64,000 bases of DNA, from contig PSQN01000008.1 in NCBI GenBank assembly GCA_002989075.1, positions 124,001-188,000 on the forward strand, read 5' to 3'. Position 1 is the first letter of the stretch, and each line of letters starts with the position of its first letter. A program made the translations under genes and the position numbers. This DNA comes from Arthonia radiata (lineage: Eukaryota > Ascomycota > Arthoniomycetes > Arthoniales > Arthoniaceae). Below the pieces are notes generated by a model. The model saw only the letters and a program-made list of their open reading frames with translations. It ran no database searches and had not been told where the DNA came from. Shown in pieces: positions 24,008-34,294 of the stretch.

Positions 24008-25722
24008 ATGAGTTCCGATAGCGATAACGATACGGTCGTGACAGTCACAGAGGAGTTTAGTGGCCGTCTGAAGAACATCAATCCAAGGATCAACAACTAT
24101 GAGTTGGTTGCGGAGCGAGACCGCGTGCAAGAGCGCCAGAGTATGCTGTTACGGCTGGCAAGATACGTCGCTGGAGTCATGCAAAAGAACGATCTCCGCG
24201 TTGAGTCTCTGAGGGAAACAAGAGAGGTCCGAGTTGCGAGCTATTGGGTTTGTTGCATCGCATTTGAACACGAAAAACCATGTATTCACGCTGACATCAT
24301 ATTCTTTGACGTGAAAGGGGTACAATCTTAACAACGGAAAGCAGATCAGTATAGCACTGCGGACCAGAACAGGGGGTCCGTTGCTGGACATGTCTTCAGG
24401 TGAGTGAGCGCCAGGGTGTTGCTACTTGTTCAGAATGCTCACTTGTGTCGTCCTAGTGGTAAGAGCTCACACGATCGTTGGATGTGAATATTGATTCCTT
24501 GTCTAACAATAGTGATAGATTGGTGAGTTCTTATGTTGCTCTGCTGGCGCTGCTCAAGCTTGCCCTCACTCACAACCAGATTGCGCCCAGACACTATGCT
24601 ACACGAGTAAGTCTGAGAATGGATGCGGTCTTATGATACTGACCGACTGAGTACGACTGATTAAGGCTGGCTCATAATACAGTGAGCGAACACGAGCAGG
24701 ATTTCTACACAACATATCTCAATTACTGTAAAGACTATATCGTGGAGGCTACGCCTCTTCAGTGGCCAACCTACAGGATGCCAGAAGAGGCTGCAGAAGC
24801 TCGCAGACATGGAGTACACTGGCGGTGGCAAAGAGCTCCAACATACCTCAGATCAAGCCAAATTCCGCCTCGGGACCATCAGTGGCAAGAAAGCCAGAAA
24901 AATACCCCAGACTACATGGTGTGGAGGAAGTATCATTTCGGCACCGACACTGAACATTGGGAATGGACTCAATACCAGGGCCAGTACTACCGGGTTCCAA
25001 GGAAACACGATTCCTTCCCGGAACATCTAAACGGGACTTCTGTGCATCATGCGTGGTATAATCATCATTGGGCTAACAATAAGACGATTAAAGCTCCTGG
25101 GGAGGCAGCAGCAAGGGATCCGCCTGCCCAATCTGGTGGAGTCTTCCATGGCCATCATCCGGCTAGTACACGTTCAACGTTGCAAGCTGCTAGCTCATCC
25201 ACGACTCAGCCATATCTCGGCCTCCATAACCCCTTGCCAAATCTCTTCCACCACACACAAGAAACTCACACAGATCGGGCGAGCAACAGCGCCAATCAAT
25301 ATACAGGACAATTACCCCTCCACCACCCACTGCCAAACCCCTTTTCGGCAAGAGTACCGCAGACCTCACGCAACCTCTTGCCGAACCCTTTCCACCATAC
25401 TCAACAGAACCATGCAAATCCAACAGCCAGCTCTTCTACTGGACCCAGGGCAGCGGCACAGAACATTGTTCACCGCCCTCCCCAAAGACACCCTATCGGA
25501 CGCAGACCTCCATCGCCGAGACGCGACACCGACAGCGAAGACGAAGAAGATGAAGACGACGATGACGATGAAGAGGAAGACGCATCAGCAGCATCAGACT
25601 CGTCATCGGCTCCGGAAAACCCAAGCGGCTCACTTTTCCACAACGTCTTTGGCAGGCATGAACGTGAGCCCCGACGCAAGCCCACTGTTGGAGAAAGGGT
25701 ATCGGGATGGATGCGGACATAA
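24008..25722 (+). CDS. WLM-domain (Wss1-like) metalloprotease assembled through micro-exons
   Basis: Six-exon model giving 466 aa: 24008-24247, 24318-24399, 24457-24458 (2 nt), 24519-24522 (4 nt), 24591-24606 and 24666-25722. Exons 1-2 give a WLM-like N-terminus (MLLRLARYVAGVMQKNDLRV, then YNLNNGKQISIALRTRTGG). The small exons join to MSSVIDTMLHELAHNTVSEH, with HExxH at residues 114-118 and a third His at 124. This zinc-site pattern is that of WLM/Wss1 proteases, which cleave DNA-protein crosslinks or SUMO/ubiquitin-linked targets. Every intron (57-70 nt) is GT-AG and most have good branch sites. Longer readings of the 4-nt exon meet a stop. Residues after about 180 are His/Pro/Asn-rich with repeated NPLPNxFHHTQ-type motifs and an acidic run. 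Family membership is convincing over the active site. Substrate and expression are unknown. Confidence 0.75.
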
Positions 25723-26140
25723 CAGATGCCTGCAAAGCTACAGCATCTTGGGCCTGCACTTGGCGGCCGTTGAACGTATTCACGGACCCGGAATGGTGTG
25801 TAGATGTTGCCATGTTGGAGAGGTCTGATATTGTGCGGCAACAACGAAGATGAGATCAGAGCCGAAATGGCTAATACTTCCGTAGATCAGATGGAAACGC
25901 AACGGAGGGGGGCGAGTATTGACTTTCTTCTATCTATGCTCATTGCTATATGCTACACGCGGCACTGGTCCAATACGTCTCCGTTTGGAAGGGGTCCGTT
26001 GTATTTGCTCATCCGCAATACCATGAGGGTTGCCAAGTCAACATGAAGCATCGTTTACTGACAAAGATGGCTGCAGTAAATCTGCACTGAGCCCAGTGTC
26101 TTTCTCACTCGCGACTTGCGAGTGTATCGCTCATGTCACA

Positions 26141-27356
26141 TCAAGTACCACCGCCCTTCTTGTCCATGAGCTTGCGCTGCTTGCTGGGAGACGAGCCATC
26201 TCCGTGAGCGTTCCCGTCGTCTTCATTCTGGCCATCACCGATCTCGTCTTCGTCGCCGCGCGGATGCTTCGCTCCAGCCATCGACTGGACTGCACCCATG
26301 CCATTGAGTTGCTGACTCTGTTGCAGTGTCAGGGCCTGAAGACGGGCGTTCTCCGCTTTGACCTTCTGCAGCTCCACCTTCGTTTCGTGCTCGGTCTTGA
26401 CGTGCAACTTGGCCCAGCCTTGACCGTAGGTCACTTGTGCCTTCAGATCGCTGTTCTCAGCTTGCAGTACCAGTTTCTCCGCCTCAATCTTGTGAACGTC
26501 GTTACGCGCTGCTTCAGCATCATGTTTGGCGCTGCATGCCTGTGCAGTAGACGTGTGCAAGAGTGCAAGATACATGTTGCGGTCTTGATCGATCATTACT
26601 TGTGGAGCATGAGGAAGCGGCGTGGAAGCGGCCGGCGTGATGACGGTGGTTGGCGCCTCGGCGGCAGCGTTCAAGCCGCGAGCGGTAGAGGGTGCAGAGA
26701 GTGTGGTACCTGCCAGGCTGGGGGTCGAGAGTGACACCAGTACGTGGACGGATGATGGCGGAGCTGCGCCGCTGGGCTCTCGTGAGGCAGTTTGTGAGGT
26801 AGCAGCCGCTGGTTGCTTGGAGATCGATGTTGGAGCGGAGGGCTGAGTCGGTGTCTGGAGCTGCATCCAGGAGGGCGGTGTCTTCGATTGAGTGGCTGAT
26901 CTACTCGGAGGAGCACCGGAAGATTGAGCCGTAGATTGATTGGGTGTCGAGAATGATGCGTTTGGGCGAGTCGCACTACCTGTCTGTTGACGAAGATGGC
27001 TGGCGAAGGCTGGAAGGGTGCGAGTGTTGGCTGTAGAAGTCGATCGGCCTTCCCCAGACTGTTTTGGAGTGCCAGTGGCGCCGGTCGTTGGCGGGTACTT
27101 GAACGGTCCAATGCCGCTGTACGAGCTGTTGCTGGACACTGGTGGTCGAGCAGTCGCCTGATCTTTGGCTGAGGATGAACCACCACCTTGGGGAAATTGA
27201 CTTGGCCGGCCTAGCGGCTTGAGGTCTAGATGATGGATGGGATGGAGCAGACTGGCGGCTTGATCGCGGCGTAGTATTCGTTAAGGTATTTTTGGCAGCC
27301 ATGTTGCGCTGGTTCGGGACTTCGTTGAAGCCCTTGTCGAAGTTTTGGCGACTCAT
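26141..27356 (-). CDS. Orphan Ser/Thr/Pro-rich protein with central coiled coil
   Basis: Two-exon model (27356-27187 and 27125-26141; 61-nt intron) giving 384 aa. The N-terminal 240 residues are low-complexity (Ser, Thr, Pro, Ala, Gln). A coiled coil follows, about residues 250-330 (ARNDVHKIEAEKLVLQAENS and following heptads). The tail is acidic then basic and ends near KQRKLMDKKGGG, which could serve as a nuclear signal. The intron is inferred from the frame change between the two open segments and good GT...CAACAG ends. It lies next to another coiled-coil gene on the same strand. No known family is recognised. Confidence 0.6.
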
Positions 27357-27859
27357 TGTTATTTCTTTGTGTTGTAGAAGCTTGAGTTGTGCGAGTTTGT
27401 TGTTGATTGAAGATTGTGGGTTGTTTGAAGATGATGCTGAGCTAAAGAAGATCAGCAGCTCGGTTTTGTTCGCGATCAAAGGCAAGAGGTCACTAGTGGA
27501 GGTGCAGTGAAGTAGGTGCCGCACAGTAGCAGTTTTCGAGCAGTACCTCTGTTGCAAAGCTCTGCCACGGAGATCTTGCAAGCACAGAGGGCGCACAGCG
27601 AAGCGTGTCTGGGAATTGGACTGACTGAAGGAACGCCGCAGGGTGTAGTAGTGTTTCAACTTTCAATTCATGCCGAAGCCTTTGTCATCCCATCTATAAT
27701 CGTCACCACCTACGCACGACGTTACGGTCACCTTTTCAGTACTCTTTCGAGGCGTTCAAAATACTAGCTGCGGCAGTATCTTTTTCAAACAGCTCATGAG
27801 CTCGATATACCGGCGCGAGCGTCGTTTCATGATCCGATGAGCCTATCCCAGCACGGTGC

Positions 27860-28438
27860 TTACTCAACTTCGTCCTTCTCAGCCTGCAGCTGTTGCTCCA
27901 GCTCCGTGATTTTCGCTCTGGTATCTTGAAGTTCCTGCGCCGTGGTATCCGCCTGATTCTGAAGCTCTGCGACGCGTATGTGAAGGCTTCCAAGCTGCGC
28001 CTCGAGCTGAGAGACGTCCCGATACCACATGTGCATTGTGTCGATGATCAAATCGACTGCGTTTCCCAGCTCTGATCCGGCATGTTCCAGATTCATCTCA
28101 GCATCTTTGACCTCAACCTTGAGTCGCACATTCTCCGCCGTAGTAAGAATATTCCGAGTCCGCAGTTGACTTGCGCTGAAGAACGGCGGTCCGTAGATTC
28201 CAGTAGTGGGAATAGGTCGCGGAGACGGTGCATAGTGCGCAGATAGCTGGCCTTGCTGTGCTTGAGGCGGACCGGGAAGGAGAGGGCCTTGGTTGAGCGG
28301 CTGATGCGACGGGCCTACGAAGGCGAGCGGGTTCCATGGGTTCTCCTGAGAGACGCGTGGAGTGAGGTCGCCGTTGCTGGCGACTTCGTCTTCTTGTTCG
28401 AATGACGAGTGAGTGTTCTGGTGCTCTTGATCGGCCAT
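27860..28438 (-). CDS. Orphan coiled-coil protein
   Basis: Uninterrupted 192-aa frame from an ATG at 28438. Residues 1-95 are polar and Pro/Gln-rich. From about residue 100 to the end there is a nearly continuous coiled coil (TAENVRLKVEVKDAEMNLEH, then RVAELQNQADTTAQELQDTR and LEQQLQAEKDEVE). The open frame continues upstream of the ATG, so a longer form cannot be excluded. Its layout (disordered N-terminus, C-terminal coiled coil) is like that of the neighbour at 26141-27356, although direct sequence similarity is weak. Confidence 0.6.
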   Translation of the reverse strand: MADQEHQNTHSSFEQEDEVASNGDLTPRVSQENPWNPLAFVGPSHQPLNQGPLLPGPPQAQQGQLSAHYAPSPRPIPTTGIYGPPFFSASQLRTRNILTTAENVRLKVEVKDAEMNLEHAGSELGNAVDLIIDTMHMWYRDVSQLEAQLGSLHIRVAELQNQADTTAQELQDTRAKITELEQQLQAEKDEVE

Positions 28439-29463
28439 TGTGGCTTCCAGTGTACGGTACGGAGAGATAGTTGACGTTTGAATGCCGAGGGTGATGGCGT
28501 TATTGACTACGATGGGTCTCGAGGTGGAGTTAGATTTGCTTGACGCTGGCGCAGAGTGAGTGTGTGGCGAAGCCCTACGAGGTCGCCAAGCTTGGTCAGA
28601 ATTTGTGTTTTGCAAGTGAGGCGCGCGCATCGTTGGCAGGGGAACACTTACTCTTGCTGCTACACGCGACGAAAACACAGCTTGGCCATGAAAGAGCACC
28701 AACACGAGGTAGAATTGAGAATGAACAACATGAATTAGAGGGTCTGAAAGATAGAGCGAATTTTGTTTGCGTATTGATAGGATAAGAGTAACTTGTAATG
28801 AGCACGGGCTTCTGATAGTAATCGCATTGTGATGCCCACGCCAAGGATTGGTTTCGCTCTCCGCACGTGCGGCCATCCCCTCGCCCTCATGGACCCATAC
28901 ACCCTATGAATTAGCCAGAACTGAGCTTGAAGTTGATTGAGCTTTGTAAATATGTTTGTCGTACGATGAAGGCTATTGCTTGAGCCATTGCGTCGGCGTC
29001 GAGACCGCAAAGTCGCCTGGAGAACCCAGTGCGATGGCTGGTGCGGCGCTTGGGCCTCAAGAGCGATCATCGAGTCCAGAATACCATCCTATTCATCATC
29101 GAGTCTCCACCCTCGCGTTTCAAACACAATAAGATCGCCCACATGTATTGTGTGTACTGCTAGAGCTACGCAATACCAATTCAGAACAATAGGAAGGCGC
29201 TGTAGAATGTAGTCAATGGATGAATGTCCTTCGTGCATAAAAGAACGTACTTCTCTCGTTTTTCTTCCTGCTCTGGAGACTCATCGCTCTTGTTGCCCTC
29301 ACACAGCATATCACACTCTTCTCTGCTGTCCTTGCAAGCATATCCTCAACAGCGCCATCAACCTCACCAACCTCGACACCCTCACACTCAACCTCCTCAC
29401 CCTCCTCACGCTCTCCTCCCGCTCCGCGCCCTCACAGCCCTCACAACCTATTCAACAGCAGCA
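28439..29463. other. Divergent intergenic region
   Basis: This lies between the coiled-coil gene (-) and the orphan gene at 29464 (+). The plus-strand part after about 29300 is strongly C-rich, as in a fungal 5' leader just upstream of a start codon. No other gene is supported. Confidence 0.4.
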
Positions 29464-30138
29464 ATGGCAAGCAGCATTGCGCCAGCATCAACCCTCCCAT
29501 ACAGCAACGCTCGCGAGGGTCTTCGTCAGAACCCTGCCTCCGCACGCAGCAAGCGCGGAGCGTACGACCGGATCGTCAACAAGCTCAAGGCATGGAAGAC
29601 GCTGTCGCAAGGCGCAATCAGCGAGGGCGCCAGAGCTCTCAACGACGACGACAATGCTCTCGTGCCGTTTGGCCAAATGCCAGTGGTCAACATGTTCAAC
29701 TCGGCAATCAGAAGCCTCCAATTTGGCAAGCACACCTTCTTGACGGTCATTAGCGATTACGAGGTGATGCTCAAGGATGCGCTGCTGTTATGCCACTGGA
29801 CGTACGATCAGTGCAGAGAGGGTATCGACTTCACCGCCAACTACACTGGTCAACAACACTCCTTCCATTGGTTCTTGGTACACACCTTGAGCCATTGGGA
29901 GTGCCCGCTCTTTCCGTGGTTCGGTGGCAACCAGTGGGTGTACGACGGTTTGTGGATGGCGCGAGAGTTCCGCAACAACTGCCGGAAGAACGCAAGAGGT
30001 AACGAATACTCAGACGCTCGCGTCTGGGTAGATGCGCTTCGAGCTTTGGAGCTGCATGACTTTCTGCCCGTGCTGGCTAACCAGCTCGATTCTTTTCTGG
30101 CGGAGCTTCTTCCGGTGGTTGAAGAGTTGGATCGATGA
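29464..30138 (+). CDS. Orphan protein of 224 aa, aromatic-rich
   Basis: Single exon from an ATG that follows a C-rich leader. Residues 1-35 are Ala/Ser/Arg-rich. The rest looks like a compact globular helical protein rich in Trp, His and Phe (LLLCHWTYDQCREGIDFTAN, HSFHWFLVHTLSHWECPLFP, WFGGNQWVYDGLWMAREFRN) and ending LAELLPVVEELDR. Codon use and lack of low complexity support a functional protein. I recognise no family. It is the last gene of an orphan-rich block from 21.4 to 30.1 kb. Confidence 0.6.
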   Translation: MASSIAPASTLPYSNAREGLRQNPASARSKRGAYDRIVNKLKAWKTLSQGAISEGARALNDDDNALVPFGQMPVVNMFNSAIRSLQFGKHTFLTVISDYEVMLKDALLLCHWTYDQCREGIDFTANYTGQQHSFHWFLVHTLSHWECPLFPWFGGNQWVYDGLWMAREFRNNCRKNARGNEYSDARVWVDALRALELHDFLPVLANQLDSFLAELLPVVEELDR

Positions 30139-30839
30139 TCTGGAGTTCGCTGGTGCTGGAGTCCCCTTGGGGAGAGCGTGTCGCGCTGTGAGAGTCTGGA
30201 GATACCCTGTACTATTAGCCTATTGCTGTCCTTCGCGCGTCTGTTTTTTGCGATATCTGTACTATTACCTCAAGCAACAAAGCTGCGCTGGACGCATGCC
30301 ACCAACCAGCAAACAGTGTTACACTTCCCTTGATCCTGCCATCAACGTTTTCAGTGCCCCATCATATGAGTCGCCTCCGAGACTTGAATGTTTTGGGGTC
30401 TTTGAATATCGGTAAGCTTAGCTTTCAGTCAGCAAAGCCATGTTTCGTTATGCGCTCGAGACTTGTTACTCGCAGCCTTGCCGTATTCGTGCCTGATGTT
30501 CAGGTATCATCATACGCAGGGCGACTGCTTCAGCCCTCCGCGGCCAAAATATAGGAAATGCCATTCTATGTCTCTTGTTCTGCATGAGCGAAAATGCGCA
30601 ATAGCTGAGTACCTCTTGTCGAAACGGGATTTGCCATCAATGGCCTACGCTGACTGACAGTCGCGTAGTTCAAGAGCAAAACCCAGCTTCTATGCTGCTT
30701 CTAATACAGTTCATTAGGTTGCACTTGGGAATGCAGAATCTTTCCGATCGGAGGTCCAGACGTACATGCACTGTCATACGGCAGGCTTTGTTAGTCCGGC
30801 ATGCTGCGGTAACAGCGTAATAGACTGTTCGAAAATCCA

Positions 30840-32165
30840 GATTCAAGCACTCCGGAGCCCTGCGCCGGCGCGCCGGCTATCGTGAGGCGCATCCCAGGTG
30901 ATTCTTCAGAAGTGGGTAGCGCTGAAGATTTTCGAGTATCTCCAACAAGGGGGGTGACGCTGAAAATCCCGGATGCCAGCATGCCGGCTTCCTTGAGCTA
31001 TATTATAAGTTGTATTTCCACAGCGGGCAGCGCTGAAATGTGCCCACGCCAATGTTCTGGCTATCTTGAGCCACATCACAAATTGTTTTACCAAGGCAAT
31101 AGCGCTGAAGATTTCCAACGCCAGCGTGCTGGCTCTTCTCAGATACGTTGATAGTCGTATTGCCAGAATTTATAGCGCTGACGATTGTTCGAAGGTGCGG
31201 GTGTGATCAGGAGTACTGTGAGATGGTCGCTGACCGAGCCGCATGTACTCTGGAGTCCGAAGCCAGTGTAACGGCAATTCTGGGCTGCATCAAAGTTACT
31301 ATCTTCAAAGCGCGTAGCGCTTAAATTTAGCTGAAGATCTGCGTGTCGGTGATAGCACCACTCAGGCGGCCGCCGACCGAGTGGCATGTACTCCGGAGCT
31401 AACGCCAGCCTGTCGGCGCTTCGGAGCTAGGCACAAGGTCGTATTGGGTGGAGGTGGAACACTGAATGTTGTCTGAAGGTCTAGCTCTTGTGCCGAGTAT
31501 ATTGACTAGTCGCGCGCCAATTGACACGCACTCATAATCCTGAAGCCAGCATATCAACTACTCGGAGCCACGATGAAAGTCGCATTCCGAATAGGCGCGG
31601 CGCTGATGATGGTTCCAAAGTAGGAATGCTGCACTTAGCATGTTGACCAGTTCAGCGGCCAAGTGGTACGGACTCAGATTCTGATGCCAGCCATCAAGCT
31701 ATTCTGAGACTCAGTGAGAATCGCCCACGTAGACCATGCGGCGCTAAAGCTCGTTTCGATTTCCAGGTGTCACATCCAGTTGGTGAACCTGTCCGGTGGA
31801 AACTCCCTGTCCGCCCAGGATGCCAACGCCGGGTTGCAGACTTCCGGAAGATGACACAAGAAAGTGTCGCGCTGGACTTTGTATTTGATCTCCATAGCTT
31901 ACGCAGTGCATCAGATACTCCGGCGACCTGCCCAAGGCTTCTGAGAGACTCAAAGCAGGCGTGCTAGCGGTTTCACAATAGGTTAGAACGGCCATGGACA
32001 TTGCTGCGCTAAGGTCTGTAGCGATATACATATGCAATGACCAGTACACAGGATCATTTGACGGTTATTGAATATTTTACTAAGAGTGCCGACGCCGGCT
32101 TGGTGACTATCGTGAGAGGAGAGAGCTGCCTTCCGTGATGGCGTCGCGCTGAAGCTTGCGTCGAG
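30840..32165. repeat. Degenerate periodic array, about 72 bp and 140 bp spacing
   Basis: A diverged motif around AGCGCTGAAGAT recurs at about 30918, 30957, 31029, 31101, 31174, 31316, 31601, 31741, 31870, 32006 and 32146. Spacing is mostly 72-73 bp at first, then about 129-142 bp, or a multiple of that. Between anchors, copies share pieces such as CCAGCRTGCYGGCT, a TTGAGCYA...ATTAYAA segment and TGTACTCYGGAG. It holds no open reading frame of note. It looks like an old satellite or minisatellite whose unit doubled. I know of no family. Confidence 0.6.
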
Positions 32166-32937
32166 ACCCATGATATCACAGATTCTTGGACAGTGCCATG
32201 CTCGAGTAACTCTACATCTTCCTCAGGCATCGCGATGGATTCGTCCGACGACACATCTCCGATGTGTGAGGAGGGTACACGGTGATACGAGAGTAGTGAC
32301 AGTGAGCGTCCTCTGAGTATCTCCTGCTGCTGGAAAGTCTCAATCAGAAAATTGACGCATTCGATCTTGTCTCGAGCCTCTGCGATGCTAGCACGTTCAC
32401 CTTCGGGGAAGGTTAATGCGGATCTCGAAAGTTTTCATCTCAGCGTTTGCAGCGGGCGAAGTGGTGGACGGGAAATGAGACGGAAGCTCAGGGGCTCAGG
32501 AGATTCCACTAACACGCATTGAGCGAGTCTTGGTGATACGTGGCCCGTGCGTAGGTGACAGCAGCATCAAGGAAGTGGAGTATAGAAGCGCTCGCATCTG
32601 ATATGCAACGTGCAGGAAGAGCAAAGTTGTGGTAGAATCAGAAAGCATGATAATGTTTTGATGTACTGCGGCTGCTGTCGCGATTGGTACCCATCTAATT
32701 ATACAAGGTAGTGCTTCGTACCCCAAAGCACCGTGCGCCTTTGCACCAGCCTTTCAGTCCCCAACAAGAACACAATGTTCGCGATGCACCTGCTCTGGCA
32801 GAATCTGGCCACCGACTGCATCAATCCCTAAGCCCGACTGCCGCGATCGACATGAGACCTGATGGCGTGTGTTTTGAGAGTTTCATTCCGGGGCCGGTGA
32901 CTTGATGCAGAGCAACTGTCTGGACTTCACAAAGCGC

Positions 32938-33437
32938 TCAGAAGAAAAGGCGAATGAGCTCGAGGAGGCCACCACCAACGAGGATGATGAGAAGTCCAAC
33001 TGTGAAAACCGTCAGCGCATGTTCACCGAGGCAGGCTCACTATTGCCGATATCTCGCAGCGAAACTCCGCCTGCGATCGCAGCACTGCTGTACTTGTGCT
33101 GGCTTTGCCGTAGAGGTCGCGAATAGTCCAGACAATTTTCTGCCGTCTTGCTCACATGGTCGAATATGGGCCGCCGGAGTGCTTGCACTTACTGACGACC
33201 ATTGAGCTCGTGCTCTGGTTCTTCCATCGCTTGCTCAGCTCCATCTTCTTCCGTGTCTCTCTGTCTTGTTTTGGTGGTCTGTATGAGCCCATCTTGTTTG
33301 CCTCTTGCTTTGCGTAGCGCTCGTTGGCGCGCCGTTGCTGAGGAGTTTGGGGAGCCTATCAAACGAAGATTCTCAGCGGACACCACATTGACTTGGGCAA
33401 GGGGGCTGTATGCCATTGCAAGCGATTTCTGTACCAT
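32938..33437 (-). CDS. Ysy6/RAMP4-like ER stress-associated membrane protein
   Basis: Three exons: 33437-33435 (ATG only), 33355-33193 and 32999-32938, giving 75 aa. After the Met the protein reads APQTPQQRRANERYAKQEAN, matching the TPRQR-LAN start of RAMP4/SERP1 and yeast Ysy6. It ends in one membrane helix (VVIGLLIILVGGGLLELIRL) that shares the family's LVGGG-LQLI signature. These tail-anchored proteins sit at the Sec61 translocon in the ER and help under stress. Intron 1 (79 nt) starts GTACAG right after the ATG. Intron 2 (193 nt) has GTAAGT at its start and CTGAC...CACAG at its end. No ATG lies in frame within exon 2 before the conserved block, so the ATG-only exon is the best start. Confidence 0.8.
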
Positions 33438-33767
33438 CGAATTGGATGGGGAGACATACCATGCTGGAGGGTGCGAGCGTGGACGAGCTCGTTACGATGT
33501 ACTACGGGGTGTCAAGTCGTGGATCGTGGATATTCTTTGTGCGGCTGGAATGGAAACGTTCCTTGCGATGCACTCGAAAGCACAGCTTCGAGCCTCTATA
33601 CAAATGCAAGTGGTGCGGTGCTCTGACTTTAAAGATGATTGTGTGGTTTCAAAGCTCCAATGGAAAGTCTTGGCACGGACCCTTCGAACTCAAGACGGAA
33701 GCTGCATCGATCTTCAATACGACATCAAATATCATCTAGCGAGCGAACACCGTGTCCATTCTCTGCG

Positions 33768-34189
33768 ATGGTACTCTCTAGAAGCTCGCAGATTCTTCAC
33801 TCGTCGCAGACAGCTTGTCGCAATGTGGTGGCCTGGCCGACAGGGTCGCGAATGTTGCGGCCTGCTTTGGCGGCAAGATTCCAGTCCAGTGAACCGCACA
33901 GGGAGGACCCAAAGCCTCCGAGCGCTGCGCGACAGTCGGTATAGGTCACTAAGCCTCCGTATTGCATTCACTAGGCTAACGCGGTCAGTTGAGCCAATAC
34001 AACAACCTCCGCAAGCCATGGCTTCGCGTCCTTTTTGGGGCATTTTTCACATACCAGATCCTCTACTGGTCGTGGGAGAAGATGCGAACGGATGAGATAG
34101 TGGCTGAGAGGACAAGCGAAGTGCAGAAGTTAGAGCAGGAGCTGGATGCATACAGGACAGCCGAGGACACAAGAGCCGGTGCGACTTAA
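33768..34189 (+). CDS. Small mitochondrial membrane protein (123 aa)
   Basis: Two exons (33768-33938 and 33989-34189) with a 50-nt intron that has a CTAAC branch site; phase 0. The first 40 residues are basic, rich in Ser/Arg/Ala and without acidic residues (MVLSRSSQILHSSQTACRNV to RFQSS). This is a classic matrix-targeting sequence with an RFQSS-type cleavage region. A short hydrophobic, aromatic helix follows (WLRVLFGAFFTYQILYWSW, about residues 68-86), then a charged coiled-coil tail. I do not recognise the exact family; an inner-membrane protein is likely. It is divergent from the Ysy6-like gene across 330 bp, so the two may share a promoter region. Confidence 0.72.
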
Positions 34190-34294
34190 GTGACATGACA
34201 TTACTATGTGCAATATACAAGATGGAGCCAGGCGACGCTATGCAAGTATCCAACGCCAAATCCAAGGGTATACCAACTACGATCACTACCCACC

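Noticed and set aside
28113-28337. Short minus-strand frame overlapping the coiled-coil gene
   Set aside because: It is a shadow in another frame of 27860-28438, Pro/Ser/Arg-rich and without support.
33202-34095. 297-codon plus-strand frame
   Set aside because: It runs antisense to the Ysy6-like exons and in another frame over the mitochondrial protein exons. Both of those have better splice and family support.
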